From Flaccisagitta enflata (taxonomy: Eukaryota > Chaetognatha > Sagittoidea > Aphragmophora), in the NCBI GenBank assembly GCA_965153355.1, contig OZ231127.1:930001-994000 (forward strand): a stretch of DNA of 64,000 bases, written 5' to 3'. The position numbers were made by a program, and so were the translations under genes. Below the pieces are notes generated by a model. That model saw nothing but the letters and a program-made list of their open reading frames with translations. It did not search any database and had not been told where the DNA came from. Below are positions 1 through 10,289 of the stretch, piece by piece (positions within the stretch are counted from its first letter, which is position 1; every line of letters begins with the position of its first letter).

Positions 1-439
1 ATTTATGATTTGATACTGCTAAAAGTTATATTTTCCCCCAATTTTCTTTTTTTCTCTTTTCCCCCTTAGATTTCCTTCCCCATCTCCAAAACCTTTGATT
101 TTTCCTTCCCCCTAGGGGGGGGGGAACCCGATAAGGTACAGGCTTGGATTACCCTGTATATTAGAATGTTGAACAAGGCCGGGTACACAGCTACCCCAGT
201 CACCAGAGCATTTGGGTAGGAGCAGTCAAAGAATAAACAAGGCCAACACCATACAGTCGCGTGCGGTTGTTAAGACTAAAATACCAAAAGACTAAAAGAC
301 TAAAAGACCATAAGACTAATGGTCGCAAAAGCGTTACATGATCAGTGGCACCCGATGCCCCTATGTTAGTTTATTTTGCTATGAGATGATGAGTGGGGCA
401 GCGGCCTCAGAGGGGCCAATGACCTATGATTCCACGCTG

Positions 440-880
440 GACAATTGCAGGGTCTTTGATACCTAATTTTGGGTCTAAATAGCCTGATTTGAGGTCTTAG
501 TTGCCTGATTTATGGTCTGAGAGGCTTCAGAAGCTTGTTTTGGGGCTTCGAGGCCTGATCTTGGGTCTAATTCAGGGTTGGAGGCCTGTTTGTAGGGTGG
601 GAAGGGCTGATGTGGGTCTGATAGGCCTAGTTTGAGGTCTAGAAGGTCTGATTTTGGGTTTGAAAGGCCAGATTTGGATCTGAGAAAACTGAATTAAGCC
701 TGATTTGAGGTCTGGATGGCCTGATCAGAGGCCTGATTGGGGTTCTCAGAAGCCTGGTTAGGATTCAGGAGGCCTAATTTGAGGTCTGGAAAGCCTGATT
801 TGGGGTCTAACAGGCCTAATTGAGGCTCTGAGAGGCCTAAATTGAGGTCTGGAAGGCCTGATTTGGGATCTGATTGATGA
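440..880. repeat. ~22-bp minisatellite in Rep-C copy, unit 1
   Basis: Degenerate tandem copies of a unit like GAGGCCTGATTTGAGGTCTG. It lies inside a Rep-C element that begins near 316 with TCGCAAAAGCGTTAC and carries the arm GGGGCAGCGGCCTC at about 395. The repeated peptides on the minus strand here come from this array and are not genes. Confidence 0.85.
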
Positions 881-1383
881 CCCCAGGGGTGTATATTTTT
901 GAGTCGCTTTTGATTTTTGCCCCCCCCCCTCCCTGCAGTTGATTTTCTTCCCCGCAACGCCTCGTGTTGCATTTCCATATCTATGATTTTCTTCCCCATA
1001 AGGCAACAAACAGTGTACTTAAGGCTTAAATAATATTAAATAGTGTTTCACAAATCAGTATTTATGATTTGATACTGCTAAAAGTTATATTTTCCCCCAA
1101 TTTTCTTTTTTTCTCTTTTCCCCCTTAGATTTCCTTCCCCATCTCCAAAACCTTTGATTTTTCCTTCCCCCTAGGGGGGGGGGAACCCGATAAGGTACAG
1201 GCTTGGATTACCCTGTATATTAGAATGTTGAACAAGGCCGGGTACACAGCTACCCCAGTCACCAGAGCATTTGGGTAGGAGCAGTCAAAGAATAAACAAG
1301 GCCAACACCATACAGTCGCGTGCGGTTGTTAAGACTAAACTACCAAAAGACTAAAAGACTGAAAGACTAAAAGACTAAAAGAC

Positions 1384-1478
1384 TTAAGAGGTTTTCGCAT
1401 TGGGCGTGTTATCTAGATATCATCTAGATATTCCCTATGTAATTTCTCGATAATTTTCCCAATGCAAAAACCCCTTAA
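1384..1478. mobile_element. 95-bp MITE flanked by TTAA, absent from the sister duplicate
   Basis: The ends are inverted repeats, GAGGTTTTCGCATTGGG on the left and CCCAATGCAAAAACCCC on the right, bounded on both sides by TTAA. The matching place in the first duplicated unit (about 300) has no insertion, so this is a filled site against an empty site. The TSD could be TTAA (piggyBac-like) or TAA; the short element cannot decide. Confidence 0.75.
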
Positions 1479-1629
1479 AAGACCAAAAGACCATAAGACT
1501 AATAGTCGCAAAAGCGTTACATGGTCAGCGGTACCCGATGGCCCTATGTTAGTTTATTTTGCCATGAGATAGTGAGTGGGGCAGCAGCCCCAGAGGGGCC
1601 AATGACCTATGATTCCACGCTGGACAATT

Positions 1630-2165
1630 GCAGGGTCTTTGATACCTAATTTTGGGTCTAAATAGCCTGATTTGAGGTCTTAGTTGCCTGATTTAAGGTC
1701 TGAGAGGCTTCAGAAGCTTGTTTTGGGGTTTCCAGGCCTGATCTTGGGTCTAATTCAGGGTTGGAGGCCTGTTTGTGGGGTGGGAAGGGCTGATATGGGT
1801 CTGATAGGCCTAGTTTGAGGTCTAGAAGGTCTGATTTTGGGTTTGAAAGGCCAGGTTTGGATCTGAGAGAACTGAATTAAGCCTGATTTGAGGTCTGGAT
1901 GAACTGATCAGAGGCCTGATTGGGGTTCTCAGAAGCGTGGTTAGGATTCAGGAGGCCTAATTTGAGGTCTGGAAAGCCTAATTTGGGGTCTGACAGGCCT
2001 AATTGAGGCTCTGAGAGGCCTGAATTGAGGTCTGGATGGCCTGATTTGGGATCTGATAGGCCTGATTGTGGTCCTGAGAGGCCTAAATTGGGCACTGGAA
2101 GCTCTGATTTGAGATCTGATAGGCCTGATTGGGGGTCTGAAAGGCATTTTTAGGGCCCAGAAGGC
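1630..2165. repeat. ~22-bp minisatellite in Rep-C copy, unit 2
   Basis: Same array as at 440-880 with several more copies at its right end (units of the type GAGGCCTGATTTGGGATCTG). It ends before a Rep-A-like tail at about 2190-2265. Confidence 0.85.
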
Positions 2166-2479
2166 TATTTTCTAGGCTGGGGGGGCATGCAACTAAAAAC
2201 ATAAAAAAAGTGTGACCAACCAACCAACTGACGTACAAATTGGCCGTAGCACCCGACTAAAAATGAAGTCTTGATGATTGTAAGTTTTATTTGCTATGAT
2301 AGTTGATGTCTTGGTAATGGTAATATACCAAGTGAAAGTATGGTGAGTTTTGTTCACCTCGTTTGTTTTGTTTTTGGTAAAGCATACCAAAAGGATGGAT
2401 ATACACGGAAGTGTCTTTAGTCGTGATGGATATGTACAAATACAGATGAATGACGGATTGCACCGGGTCCACAACTGTA

Positions 2480-3364
2480 GTGATGTTACCGAGCAAAAAA
2501 AATTTTGCTCGATGATTAATTGGCCTGAACATCATTTGCTCGAGCGTTAATCGAGCAATTTTGAGGATTTTTCTCCTTAATCTATAGCTATGTATCCTAT
2601 CCACTGGCACTAAAAAAAAAGATGATTTTTTTTATCATATTTAAAGTAGTAAGACGTTTCAAAGTGTTTAGCAATAAACAAAAAAGCAATTATTTTGTAG
2701 CAACCAAGGTATTTTTTCATAGAGGACCAAAGAACTCTTTTTTTCACAAATCATTCAGATTTCAAGTTTTTCCTCAGGAAGATGAGAGCATCGATGGTTA
2801 TCTCACTTAAACGGAATCTTAATTTAGTCATGAACATCCTGGCAGCAGAGAAGGCCTCAACGGAAGTGGGAGGGAGAGTCAAAATTATTTCTTTCATTCA
2901 AAGTCATAACGAAAAACAACTTAAGAAGTGGACATCGCACCCACACACTCGCTCACGCACGCACACACATACATATTACATAATGTTCGTTTTTTACATT
3001 CGCCAACTCGAGCATCATCAACCACCAGACATGCAGACGTACGAAGCATGGATGGATAAATTTAGCTTTACATCAGCAAGCCTGCAAAACAAAATGATTG
3101 AAAAAGCAAAATGAGAGAATACTCGGTGAGCAGGCAGCACGGAAGGACGAAGAGCTGTAATATTGAGCACTGAGCAGCAGCTGAATTGTTTCTCCTTGCG
3201 TTTTTTTTCCTAGAATAAAATTATCTGTTAGAGAGAAGTTTTAATTGCCGTTTACTGAACAAATGAACAAAAATTTTCCTTCGAGGATTTTTGTTTTGCT
3301 CGAGCAATTAATACAAGATTTTAATCGATTAATGCTCGATTAATTGCTTGCTCGGTAACATCAC
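2480..3364. mobile_element. TA-flanked long-TIR element (885 bp)
   Basis: Left end GTGATGTTACCGAGCAA, right end TTGCTCGGTAACATCAC, each bordered by TA (2478-2479, 3365-3366). The arms continue with more TCGAGCAATTAATCG-like inverted sequence. The terminal duplication and TIR structure are of Tc1/mariner type. The interior holds an open frame at 2782-3114 that I do not recognise and do not support as a gene. Confidence 0.75.
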
Positions 3365-3472
3365 TATCCACAAGCCACTGGCTTTCCTTTACCGGTCGAC
3401 TTGGACTTGACTTCATGGGGTCAAGTCATAACTTGAAGCTAAACAAATGCAAAAATATTTACAAAGAAAAAA

Positions 3473-3645
3473 AATAAGGCTGGATACATGGATATCCAGT
3501 TGCGGACGGTTGGGCAGAAGCAGTAATGCAAAGACTGCTCGGAATTCAAAAATGTGATAGACGGACTGACATACCGACCAACCTACCGACCAACCTACCA
3601 ACTGACACAGCAAGGTGTGGAGTCGCGTGTCCACGACTAAAAACA
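3473..3645 (-). repeat. Rep-A copy, diverged
   Basis: Begins AAGGCTGGATACATGG and ends with GTGTGGAGTCGCGTGTCCACGAC, with a short ACCGACCAACCTACC array between. Same layout as the better Rep-A copies at 22.8, 58.8 and 61.2 kb. Confidence 0.6.
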
Positions 3646-3754
3646 ACTCGTAATTAACTCTCCAATATATTATGATTTAAATGATACTTAAAATCTATCC
3701 TCCAGTCTAGGTTGTCTTTGCTCCAAACATACTGAATGTAACGCTAATCGTTTC

Positions 3755-4034
3755 TGAGCCTTGAGGCTTAAACCCCATCTTAAGGCCAAAATCCCATCTC
3801 CGAGGCCCAAATGCCAGCCTTAAGGGATTTGGGCCTCAATGCTAGGATATAGGCCTTGAGGCTGAGATATGGGCCAGGAGTGGGGGGGGGAAGAAGAAGG
3901 AGGAGAAGGAGGAGAAAGAGAAAATCCCCGTGTGAAAGCATGGGTCATTGACCGCTTCGGGGCCGCTGCCCACTGCCCCCCTTATCTTCAAGCAGGGCAC
4001 GGGTACCGCTGACCATCTAACGCTTTTGCGACTA
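3755..4034 (+). repeat. Rep-C fragment just upstream of the ankyrin exon
   Basis: Contains the AGGCCCAAATCCCA-type minisatellite, one inverted arm (GACCGCTTCGGGGCCGCTGCCC) and the tail ACCATCTAACGCTTTTGCGACTATTT. It closely matches 57,350-57,550. The tail ends about 35 bp before the first ankyrin exon at 4069. Confidence 0.75.
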
Positions 4035-4068
4035 TTTATATTCCCCGTCGAAACAAGGATTTGCGCAG

Positions 4069-4359
4069 GGGGATACTCCGTTTTTGGCTTTTGCCTTTCG
4101 CGAGCGGCATTAAAGGACAAGCCCAAAGTCGTCAAGTATCTCATCGACATTGGCCAAAATGTCAACCAGAAAATCAACGAGCGCAGTATCTACCCCAAGG
4201 GCACCGCGGCGCTGTACTTGTGCGTCGCTTATCCGGATGTTGTCAAGTTGCTTGTCGACGCGGGCGCGGATCCCTCCGCGAGAGTCAACCATGATAAAGG
4301 GCGACTATTTGGCGGCGCCTGGTCTTGGACTCCAATATCCGAGTCCACCAAAATTGGAG
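4069..4359 (+). CDS. Ankyrin gene exon a
   Basis: Acceptor GATTTGCGCAG; two bases complete the first codon. Encodes two ankyrin repeats and the first half of a third, ending SESTKIG at phase 1 before donor gttcag. The exon is clearly GC-richer than its surroundings, as expected of coding sequence in this AT-rich region. Confidence 0.85.
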
Positions 4360-7300
4360 GTTCAGGTTGGCTCGTTAAAAAGAATTGCATCTGTGCAGAG
4401 TTGCAAATTTTCAACTCCTGAGTGGTTCATGGAGCCTTTTTTAAAGGCTGCAGCCTAAATCTATAACAAATGTTAAAACATTTGAATAGTAATGTCGAGC
4501 AGACCCTCTGTCTTTTCAAAGAAAAAATACATAATAAATGCGGTTTTTGCCAAATGAAAAAAAGTGATGAATCTGGGATTCCCAGTTTTTATTAGGCTGC
4601 TTTTCTTCCTAATTCATAAGATGAAAACCAGACAAACAAACCATCAGTTGTGGATTTTTACTTATAAAAACATTGATTAATGAAAAAAATACCAAATATA
4701 AATTTCCATTCTTGACCGACATTGGGTAATTTTTGACTGACTTGGTCATTCTATAATATTTCAAGATATATATTATGGTCTTCAATAAACGATATACATG
4801 CACGAATTGTTAACTGATCGTGTTATTTCCAAATCAGTGGAATCTTCAAAATTACTGCTGGCGGCTGGAGCAGATCCAAATGATTGGTGGTCTGAGTACG
4901 GTCACAAATGGACGTTGCTGACTTATTCCGCCTACAAGCACAACTTGGACGCTGTGAAACTGCTCCTTCATGCCGGAGCTGATGTGGAGCTCACTTGCAC
5001 TTTCATGAATAGGGCCACGCCAGCGATCGTTGCAGCCCTCATCAACCCAAGATGGAGGTTCCAAATTCCTTGTGAAAAGATTGTCGAGGCACTCCTCGAC
5101 GGAGGTACGAATTGAAAGTAACAGTGGCGACAGAAAATTTGATACAAAGTTGATCTCCATCTTGTATGCATATATGGCTAATATGAAGTATTTTATCAAT
5201 ACCCAATTAGATCTTATTTGAAAACTTCCAAAGAGCTTCAAAAGCTGACCTTGTGGAGGTTTTTTGCTCTTTTTGTTTAGGCACAGTAATGATTTAATTA
5301 ATGTTGGTCGAAGGATTATCATTTTCGGAGAATTTTATCTGTAAATCCTTCAATTCATCATTTTTGCTCCCTGGATCTTAGCGCTGCTGGGTCAGGCTTA
5401 TAGTTGGTCCATTATTTCATCTGCTAACCTAAAGTATTTTGAAATTGTAGATTTTTAGTTTTTTTAAAGGTAATTCAATCTGGAGTAGTGAAAAACAGAA
5501 GCAAAGTTTTTTTACATAAATTCAAACCCAGAGTAGTAAAATTACAACCTCCACACTTCAACTCAATACTGAGGCCAAACCAAAGGACCAAAAACCCGCA
5601 CAAAGTCGGCTTTTGAAGTATTTTCAATAAATTTCCAAAAGAAATGCATTGTTTGATATTGAATATTACTCAAAGTTGTAAATAAATCAATAGATAGTGC
5701 CCATAAGTTTTGTATCAAATTTTCTGTCGCTACTGTTAAATGAGAACAATGGAGACTTCTAAAGGCGTGTTTCTAGTGAAGATGAAAAACGCGCTTCTTC
5801 CCGTTTTTAACAGCGATCACAGCGTGAACACATACTCAAAAATTGTAACTGCCCCACAAGGTAGTGAGCGAAGTGAGTGAGCAAGCCTGTGAATGGAGCG
5901 AGCGAGCGCAATGAGCAGTGCGAGGCAACGGACGAAGCGAGCGACCGAGTGGCCTGTTCAAAACGAGATTGTTTCTGACTAGAAACGCCCCCTAAATGCT
6001 AAATGACAATTCAATTCTGCCCTCCGCCAGGATGGCGACATCTACTTCAAAAACAAATCAAAAGCATTTTATAAATGCCATAAAACGAATCATTTAGACA
6101 ATAATGAAGTGCCGAGAGTGGTCGAGAAGAAAAATGATTAGAATTGTGTTCTTTGGAAGATATCGATAGCTTTATAAGTCGAGGTGCAAACGAAGATCAA
6201 ATTTCATAAGTCAAACCAATTTTTTCAATATTGTAAATCTTACCAATTTAGATTTTTTTTATCAAAAAATGTAATGATTATAGTGTATTTATTTTAGTTT
6301 TGCATGGAAAAGTTTTGGTAGATGATAAAAAAGAGCGCTGAGAAAGTAAAAAGGGGAGAAAATATGAAGGAATTCTAAAAGAAAAATGATTTTGCAACTT
6401 GACCTGTCTAAGAGAAAATTCTAAGACTCTTTTTGAATGTAAAATTTTGCATTTTCAAAAACATGGCCTCATTCTAAGAACATATAAGATGAGAGCCATG
6501 TTCTTAGAAATGCAAAATTGTTCAATTTGTTCAAATCTTAGAATTTTTGCTCTATGATTTTGAAAGAATCTATCACTTTGAGTGATCTTTTCTTGTCTTT
6601 ATCAATAAACCGAAGCAATGCCTTTATCATAATATATTTTTTTTACTAATAATATAATTTTAAACAACAAAACTATGAATTTTATCAAAAAATTTTAATT
6701 GGGTCATTAATATAGTTATAGAAAGAGTCTGAAACCGAAGCTTGACCTTCGTTTGCACCCCGACATAATACTGTGCGGTTCTAGGTGCGGAAGTGGACCA
6801 TGCTACATCAACGGGGATGACTGCCCTTCATCAGGCCGCATCGAATTCAGAAGCAGTTGGAGCAATTCCTCCGCTACTTTCACGGGGAGCCAAGATTGAA
6901 AGGTATTCTCCCGATTTTATCATGAAAAGCTACAATGTTACCGACCGACGAGCGGGACGACATATAGACGGAGGGGCGCGTGGTAGCCGAGTGGTTACGG
7001 CTCTTGCCTTCGGTTTCGAAGGTCGCGAGATCGATCCCCGTCTGCGTTCCCCGCTCAGACGTAGCATTGCTAGTTAGCGTATTCTTGATTGATGAAATGA
7101 AGCTCCCCTTACGGTTGAAGCAGACAATACATTGACATGACATTGACAGGAGTCTTACACAAAAATGATCCAATGGCATGGCCCAATGTGGTGGATCGCA
7201 TGGCCTCTCTGAAAATCAGATGCCGATTCGTGCTTTTCAAGCCCGGGTAGACTCCCCCGGTTAACAACAACAACAAACAGACGGACACTACTGTCTGACG

Positions 7301-9208
7301 ACCAATGCAGGGTGATATTGACATTACAGTGGGTTTTTTTGCAGTTTTGCCAAGCTCATGTGTGTGCAATTCAAGAACCATTGAGAGGGAAATCTTTCCT
7401 GGAGCGCTTTTTGAAAAAAAAAATCAGTTTTCACCTAAAGGTAAGGTGGTGGTAATACAGATTCTTGTGACTTGTATTGAGTCATTTTTCTATTCCATAT
7501 TGTTATTCTATGCAAAATTTCCTTTCATTCTATAGGTCGCACTATATGGTTTTATACAGAAGTAAAGTTTTCATATTTTGAACCACCGTTATTTTTTTGT
7601 AACGGTGACTCAAAAAATAAAAATGTAAGTTCTTTGCAAAAGTATAGAGTGCGACCTATCAAATGAAAGGGAATTTTGCCTAGAAAATGAAAGGGAATTT
7701 TGCCTAGATTAACAATACGGAATAAAAAATTTAGTCAATACAACTTACAAGAATCTGTATTCCCACTACCTTTCCTGGAGGTGAAAAATCGATTTTTTTT
7801 TTCAAAAAAGCGCTCCAGGAAAGATTTTCCTCTCAATGGTCTTTGTATTGTACACACATGAGCTTCGCAAAACTACAAAAAAAAACCCACTGTAATGTCA
7901 ATATCACCCTGGATTGGTCATCAGACAGTACTATCTTGCTAATATGTATATCGACAAGCATTATGGGACATAACTACCATGAGAATAATGCAAACATAGA
8001 AAAATCGGTGATGTCTGGAAACTTCATCGAATTTCCGATCTAATGGCGCAAACCGCATGGTTCTAAGTTTATTTATTTAGAAATGACAAGCAAAACAAAG
8101 TTGCTAGTTCAAGTAGAAAATGGCGAAAAAATTGCACTTTAGAATTTTAGAAATTGTGGAAGACACCAGTTGTGGATGAGTGTCGCTCTGGCACACTGCG
8201 CCGTGAAAACGAAGCATTCACCATGGCGTCAAGTAATTTCCAGGTTGGTTTGGAAACAGTACAGGCATTAAATTGACTGAATTGTGAATTCAAATTAAGA
8301 AGCTGTAGAATTAAGAAGGCGCCACATCAAAGGCTGCGCTGAAAAAATCGCTTTAAACATGTGGGGAGAACACCACGCCATCCTACCTTTAATTGCTTTA
8401 CAAAACCATACCAAGCCGCATGAAAGCTAAAGTTGATGCTAAAAAAGGTCACTCAAAGTAGAAATCGTATTTCACGAATGTTAAATCCATTATTTGATAA
8501 AAAATTGAACTGTATTGTATCTTGTCGATATACTTTTTAGCAAGATAGTAGTGCGGACCGATGTGGTATATTTCAAGCCTTTTCATGCCGATGATTTGCC
8601 AACGAAGGCGACGCTGTCCCGTGGATCTCTTCAAGAGTCTTCTTTTTTTCTTCTCCAAATATTCCAGATAATTACACAAGTAAACTTAATCAATAATTTT
8701 AGTCGTGGACTCGGAGGCTTTGTCCGACCATTGGGTCGTCTAGTGCGTATGTCTATCCGTCCTGTCTATCCGTCCTGTCTGTGAGGATCAAGTCAAGAAA
8801 TGTGACAACAGGCATGCAAGATGATGAGGTACGTAATGGTTGTGAAATTGGCAATGTGAATGACAACTTGTGATGGGGTGAATGTGTTTGAGCGCTTGCG
8901 TTGAGAATGGGGATGAGGGGGGTATATGTAGAACGCCCCTGCTCAGTGTGCACTCATCGGCGCGGCGACGATAATGTGACCCCGCCACACTTTTTCCTAT
9001 CAGGAGAGACAATCATCGGCGAACAGCGCTGAGGATAGCAATTGAGCGGGTCAATCCCAAAGCGATCACAGTCCTGATTCAACATGGAGCTTCGCTGAAA
9101 AACGCCGATGACTCGAAATACAAAGAGAGCAAATATGAGCAGAACCTGAATAGACCATCCGTTAAAAAGGCGATTGCAGATGGGAAACAGATTAGGTCAA
9201 TTCACTGA
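4069..9208 (+). CDS. Ankyrin-repeat protein gene, 3' part (four exons)
   Basis: Joined exons 4069-4359, 4838-5104, 6785-6902 and 9004-9208 give a 293-residue C-terminal part ending in TGA. Phases agree at every junction (1, 1, 2). I count about seven ankyrin repeats, each with the helix pattern and end loop of the family: KYLIDIGQNVN, KLLVDAGADPS, KLLLAAGADPN, KLLLHAGADVE, EALLDGGAEVD, PPLLSRGAKIE and TVLIQHGASLK. Repeats 3 and 5 are complete only after splicing, which strongly supports the exon model. Ankyrin repeats bind protein partners; no catalytic domain is visible, so the function is unknown. The first exon here begins mid-codon, so earlier exons should exist upstream or outside the window. 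The last exon ends in a basic, polar tail. Splice sites are GT-AG; the first donor (GAG/gttcag) is weak. The introns are filled with inverted-repeat elements and a SINE. No promoter was identified. Confidence 0.88.
4838..5104 (+). CDS. Ankyrin gene exon b
   Basis: Acceptor TTATTTCCAAATCAG with a likely branch point TTAACTGAT upstream. The split codon gives valine, so the join reads TKIGVESSKLLLAAGADPN, a normal ankyrin helix pair. The exon ends EALLDGG at donor gtacga, phase 1. Only 16 bases of intron precede the first inverted-repeat element. Confidence 0.88.
5121..5736. mobile_element. TA-flanked long-TIR element (616 bp)
   Basis: Left end ACAGTGGCGACAGAAAATTT, right end AAATTTTCTGTCGCTACTGT, flanked by TA at 5119-5120 and 5737-5738. 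The inverted match covers about 30 bp at the ends. It lies in ankyrin intron 2, 16 bases from the donor. Confidence 0.82.
5764..5992. mobile_element. Rep-D element (229 bp)
   Basis: Ends GGCGTGTTTCTAGT and ACTAGAAACGCCCCC. The interior is a striking GAGCGAGCGAGTGAG-type GC-rich run. TAAA borders both ends and may be the target duplication. Relatives lie at 9211-10286 and 59478-59683. Confidence 0.75.
6177..6765. mobile_element. TA-flanked long-TIR element (589 bp)
   Basis: Left end AGTCGAGGTGCAAACGAAG, right end CTTCGTTTGCACCCCGACA, flanked by TA (6175-6176, 6766-6767). The interior has a small hairpin around 6440-6530 of GCATTTTCAAAAACATGGCC type that also occurs inside the element at 12697-13310. 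Its right end is 19 bases before ankyrin exon c. Confidence 0.8.
6785..6902 (+). CDS. Ankyrin gene exon c
   Basis: Acceptor GTGCGGTTCTAG. With the phase-1 donor of exon b it restores LLDGGAEVDH. The exon holds one ankyrin repeat (GMTALHQAASNSEAVGAIPP followed by LLSRGAKIE) and ends at AAAG/gtattc, phase 2. Confidence 0.88.
6973..7278 (+). mobile_element. tRNA-derived SINE with 7-bp target duplication
   Basis: The head GTGGTAGCCGAGTGGTTACG holds a good pol III A box (TAGCCGAGTGG), and GAGATCGATCCC about 45 bp later is a degraded B box. The unit ends in a short (CAA)n tail after GACTCCCCCGGTTAA. AGACGGA is repeated directly before (6966-6972) and after (7279-7285). The size of 306 bp fits a SINE. 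It lies in ankyrin intron 3. Confidence 0.82.
7291..7928. mobile_element. TA-flanked near-palindromic element (638 bp)
   Basis: The arms of roughly 260 bp are inverted copies, starting CTGTCTGACGACCAATGC and ending GGATTGGTCATCAGACAG, with TA at 7289-7290 and 7929-7930. The spacer is short (about 7546-7640). The open frame at 7305-7535 lies inside one arm and is not a gene. Confidence 0.85.
7931..8548. mobile_element. Second TA-flanked TIR element (618 bp), sharing a TA with its neighbour
   Basis: Left end CTATCTTGCTAATATGTATA, right end TATACTTTTTAGCAAGATAG, flanked by TA at 7929-7930 and 8549-8550. The left TA is also the right TA of the element at 7291-7928. Confidence 0.8.
8700..8995 (+). 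repeat. Rep-B copy at the end of ankyrin intron 3
   Basis: Starts AGTCGTGGACTCGGAGGC followed by TTTGTCCGACC, has a short TATCCGTCCTGTC array, and ends with GCGACGATAATGTGACCCCG. Only about 8 bp separate it from the acceptor tract CTTTTTCCTATCAG of exon d. Confidence 0.7.
9004..9208 (+). CDS. Ankyrin gene exon d (terminal)
   Basis: Acceptor CACTTTTTCCTATCAG. One base completes the arginine codon split by intron 3, giving KIERRDNHRRTALRIAIE. It encodes the last ankyrin repeat and a charged tail, stopping at TGA 9206-9208. A Rep-D element begins within 2-4 bases of the stop. Confidence 0.87.
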
Positions 9209-9210
9209 GA

Positions 9211-10286
9211 GGGGGCGTTTCTAGTCAAAGACGATCGCGTTTTGAAAGGGCCACTCGGTCGCTCGCTACGTTTGTTCGCTCGCACCGCTCACTCTGCTTA
9301 CTCGCTACACAGCGCTCCGCTTCGCTACGATCACTTCGCTCGCTTACTCCGTTCACGGGCTTGCTCACTCACTTCGCTCACTCCCTCGTGGGACAGATGA
9401 AATTCTTGAATATGTGGCAATTTCTCCTATAAAGTGGGCCAGCTGAAAAACATGATGTGGCAAGCAAAAAAACACAGTTTTCCCCTACCAATCATTTTGT
9501 TGATAATAATAGCTGTTCTGACACATCCCCTGGGACCAAGTGACTAATATACATGCTTCATAATCAAGATTTTGATACATTAGGTGGCCAAAAGTAGAGC
9601 CAAATGAGCTTATTTTCCCTGTCACACTTGTGTCACACTTCATATCTACAAAGATAAAGACACCAAGAAATTGTCAAGCCTATCCAACTATGGGTCATTT
9701 TTGTACCATTACTATCCCTAAAGAAACACCAAAAATTTCATGGTGATCGGTGGTCATTCACTATGGAAAAAGTTTTCTCATGATTGATTTGTCATATATG
9801 AAAAAAATATTCAATCTTGACATAGAAATATGCTGTACACAAAAAAGCATACTTTTAAGTGTGATGGAAAATTTCTTTTTTTCTCCTGTTTAGTAAAGAC
9901 ATAACCCAGGTTACATGCCAAATTTCAGACCTTCATGTCTGTTCTAGCCGGAGATATTGATTTTTTAGAAAAGTGTCCTATCGAGTTAACACCTTGTCAC
10001 ACTATGTCACACTGTTTTTCATAAATAGTCATACGATTAAACACACATTAAGACTTAAAGTGATTTTTTCAGTGTGACTTGAAAAAGTATCAAATTCTGA
10101 GCCTAGAACCAAAATTTCAAGCTGATAGATGCAACTATCATTGAATTATATTGTTTTTTCAATGTTAACTCAATCAGACACTCAATTTTTGCCGGCCCGG
10201 TTTATAGGAGAAATGGCCATGTGTTCTTACTGTTATCGTGTTTCACGGGAACAAACGTGTTTTTGGCGCTCACTAGAAACACGCCC
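9211..10286. mobile_element. Rep-D element, long version (~1.08 kb)
   Basis: Ends GGGCGTTTCTAGTCA and TCACTAGAAACACGCCC. Inverted homology continues inside, with TTTCTCCTATAAAGTGGGCC near 9420 and GGCCCGGTTTATAGGAGAAA near 10194. The left part carries the CGCTCGCTACG-type run of the family. AGAG lies beside both ends and may be a target duplication. The core (9,450-10,150) is AT-rich and has no gene I can support. Confidence 0.78.
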
Positions 10287-10289
10287 AGA

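Larger units (their letters stand above)
1..2190. repeat. Direct 1,059-bp duplication (two near-identical units)
   Basis: The sequence at 1 restarts at 1060 and runs nearly identically through both units: the C-rich opening, a fragment of Rep-A, a Rep-C head and a ~22-bp minisatellite. The second unit differs mainly by a 95-bp insertion at 1384-1478 and by extra minisatellite copies. The first unit is cut by the window edge, so more copies may lie to the left. Confidence 0.9.

Noticed and set aside
2782-3114. 110-codon frame beginning MRASMVISL
   Set aside because: Inside a TIR element, crosses a CACACACG tract, and shows no domain or splice context.
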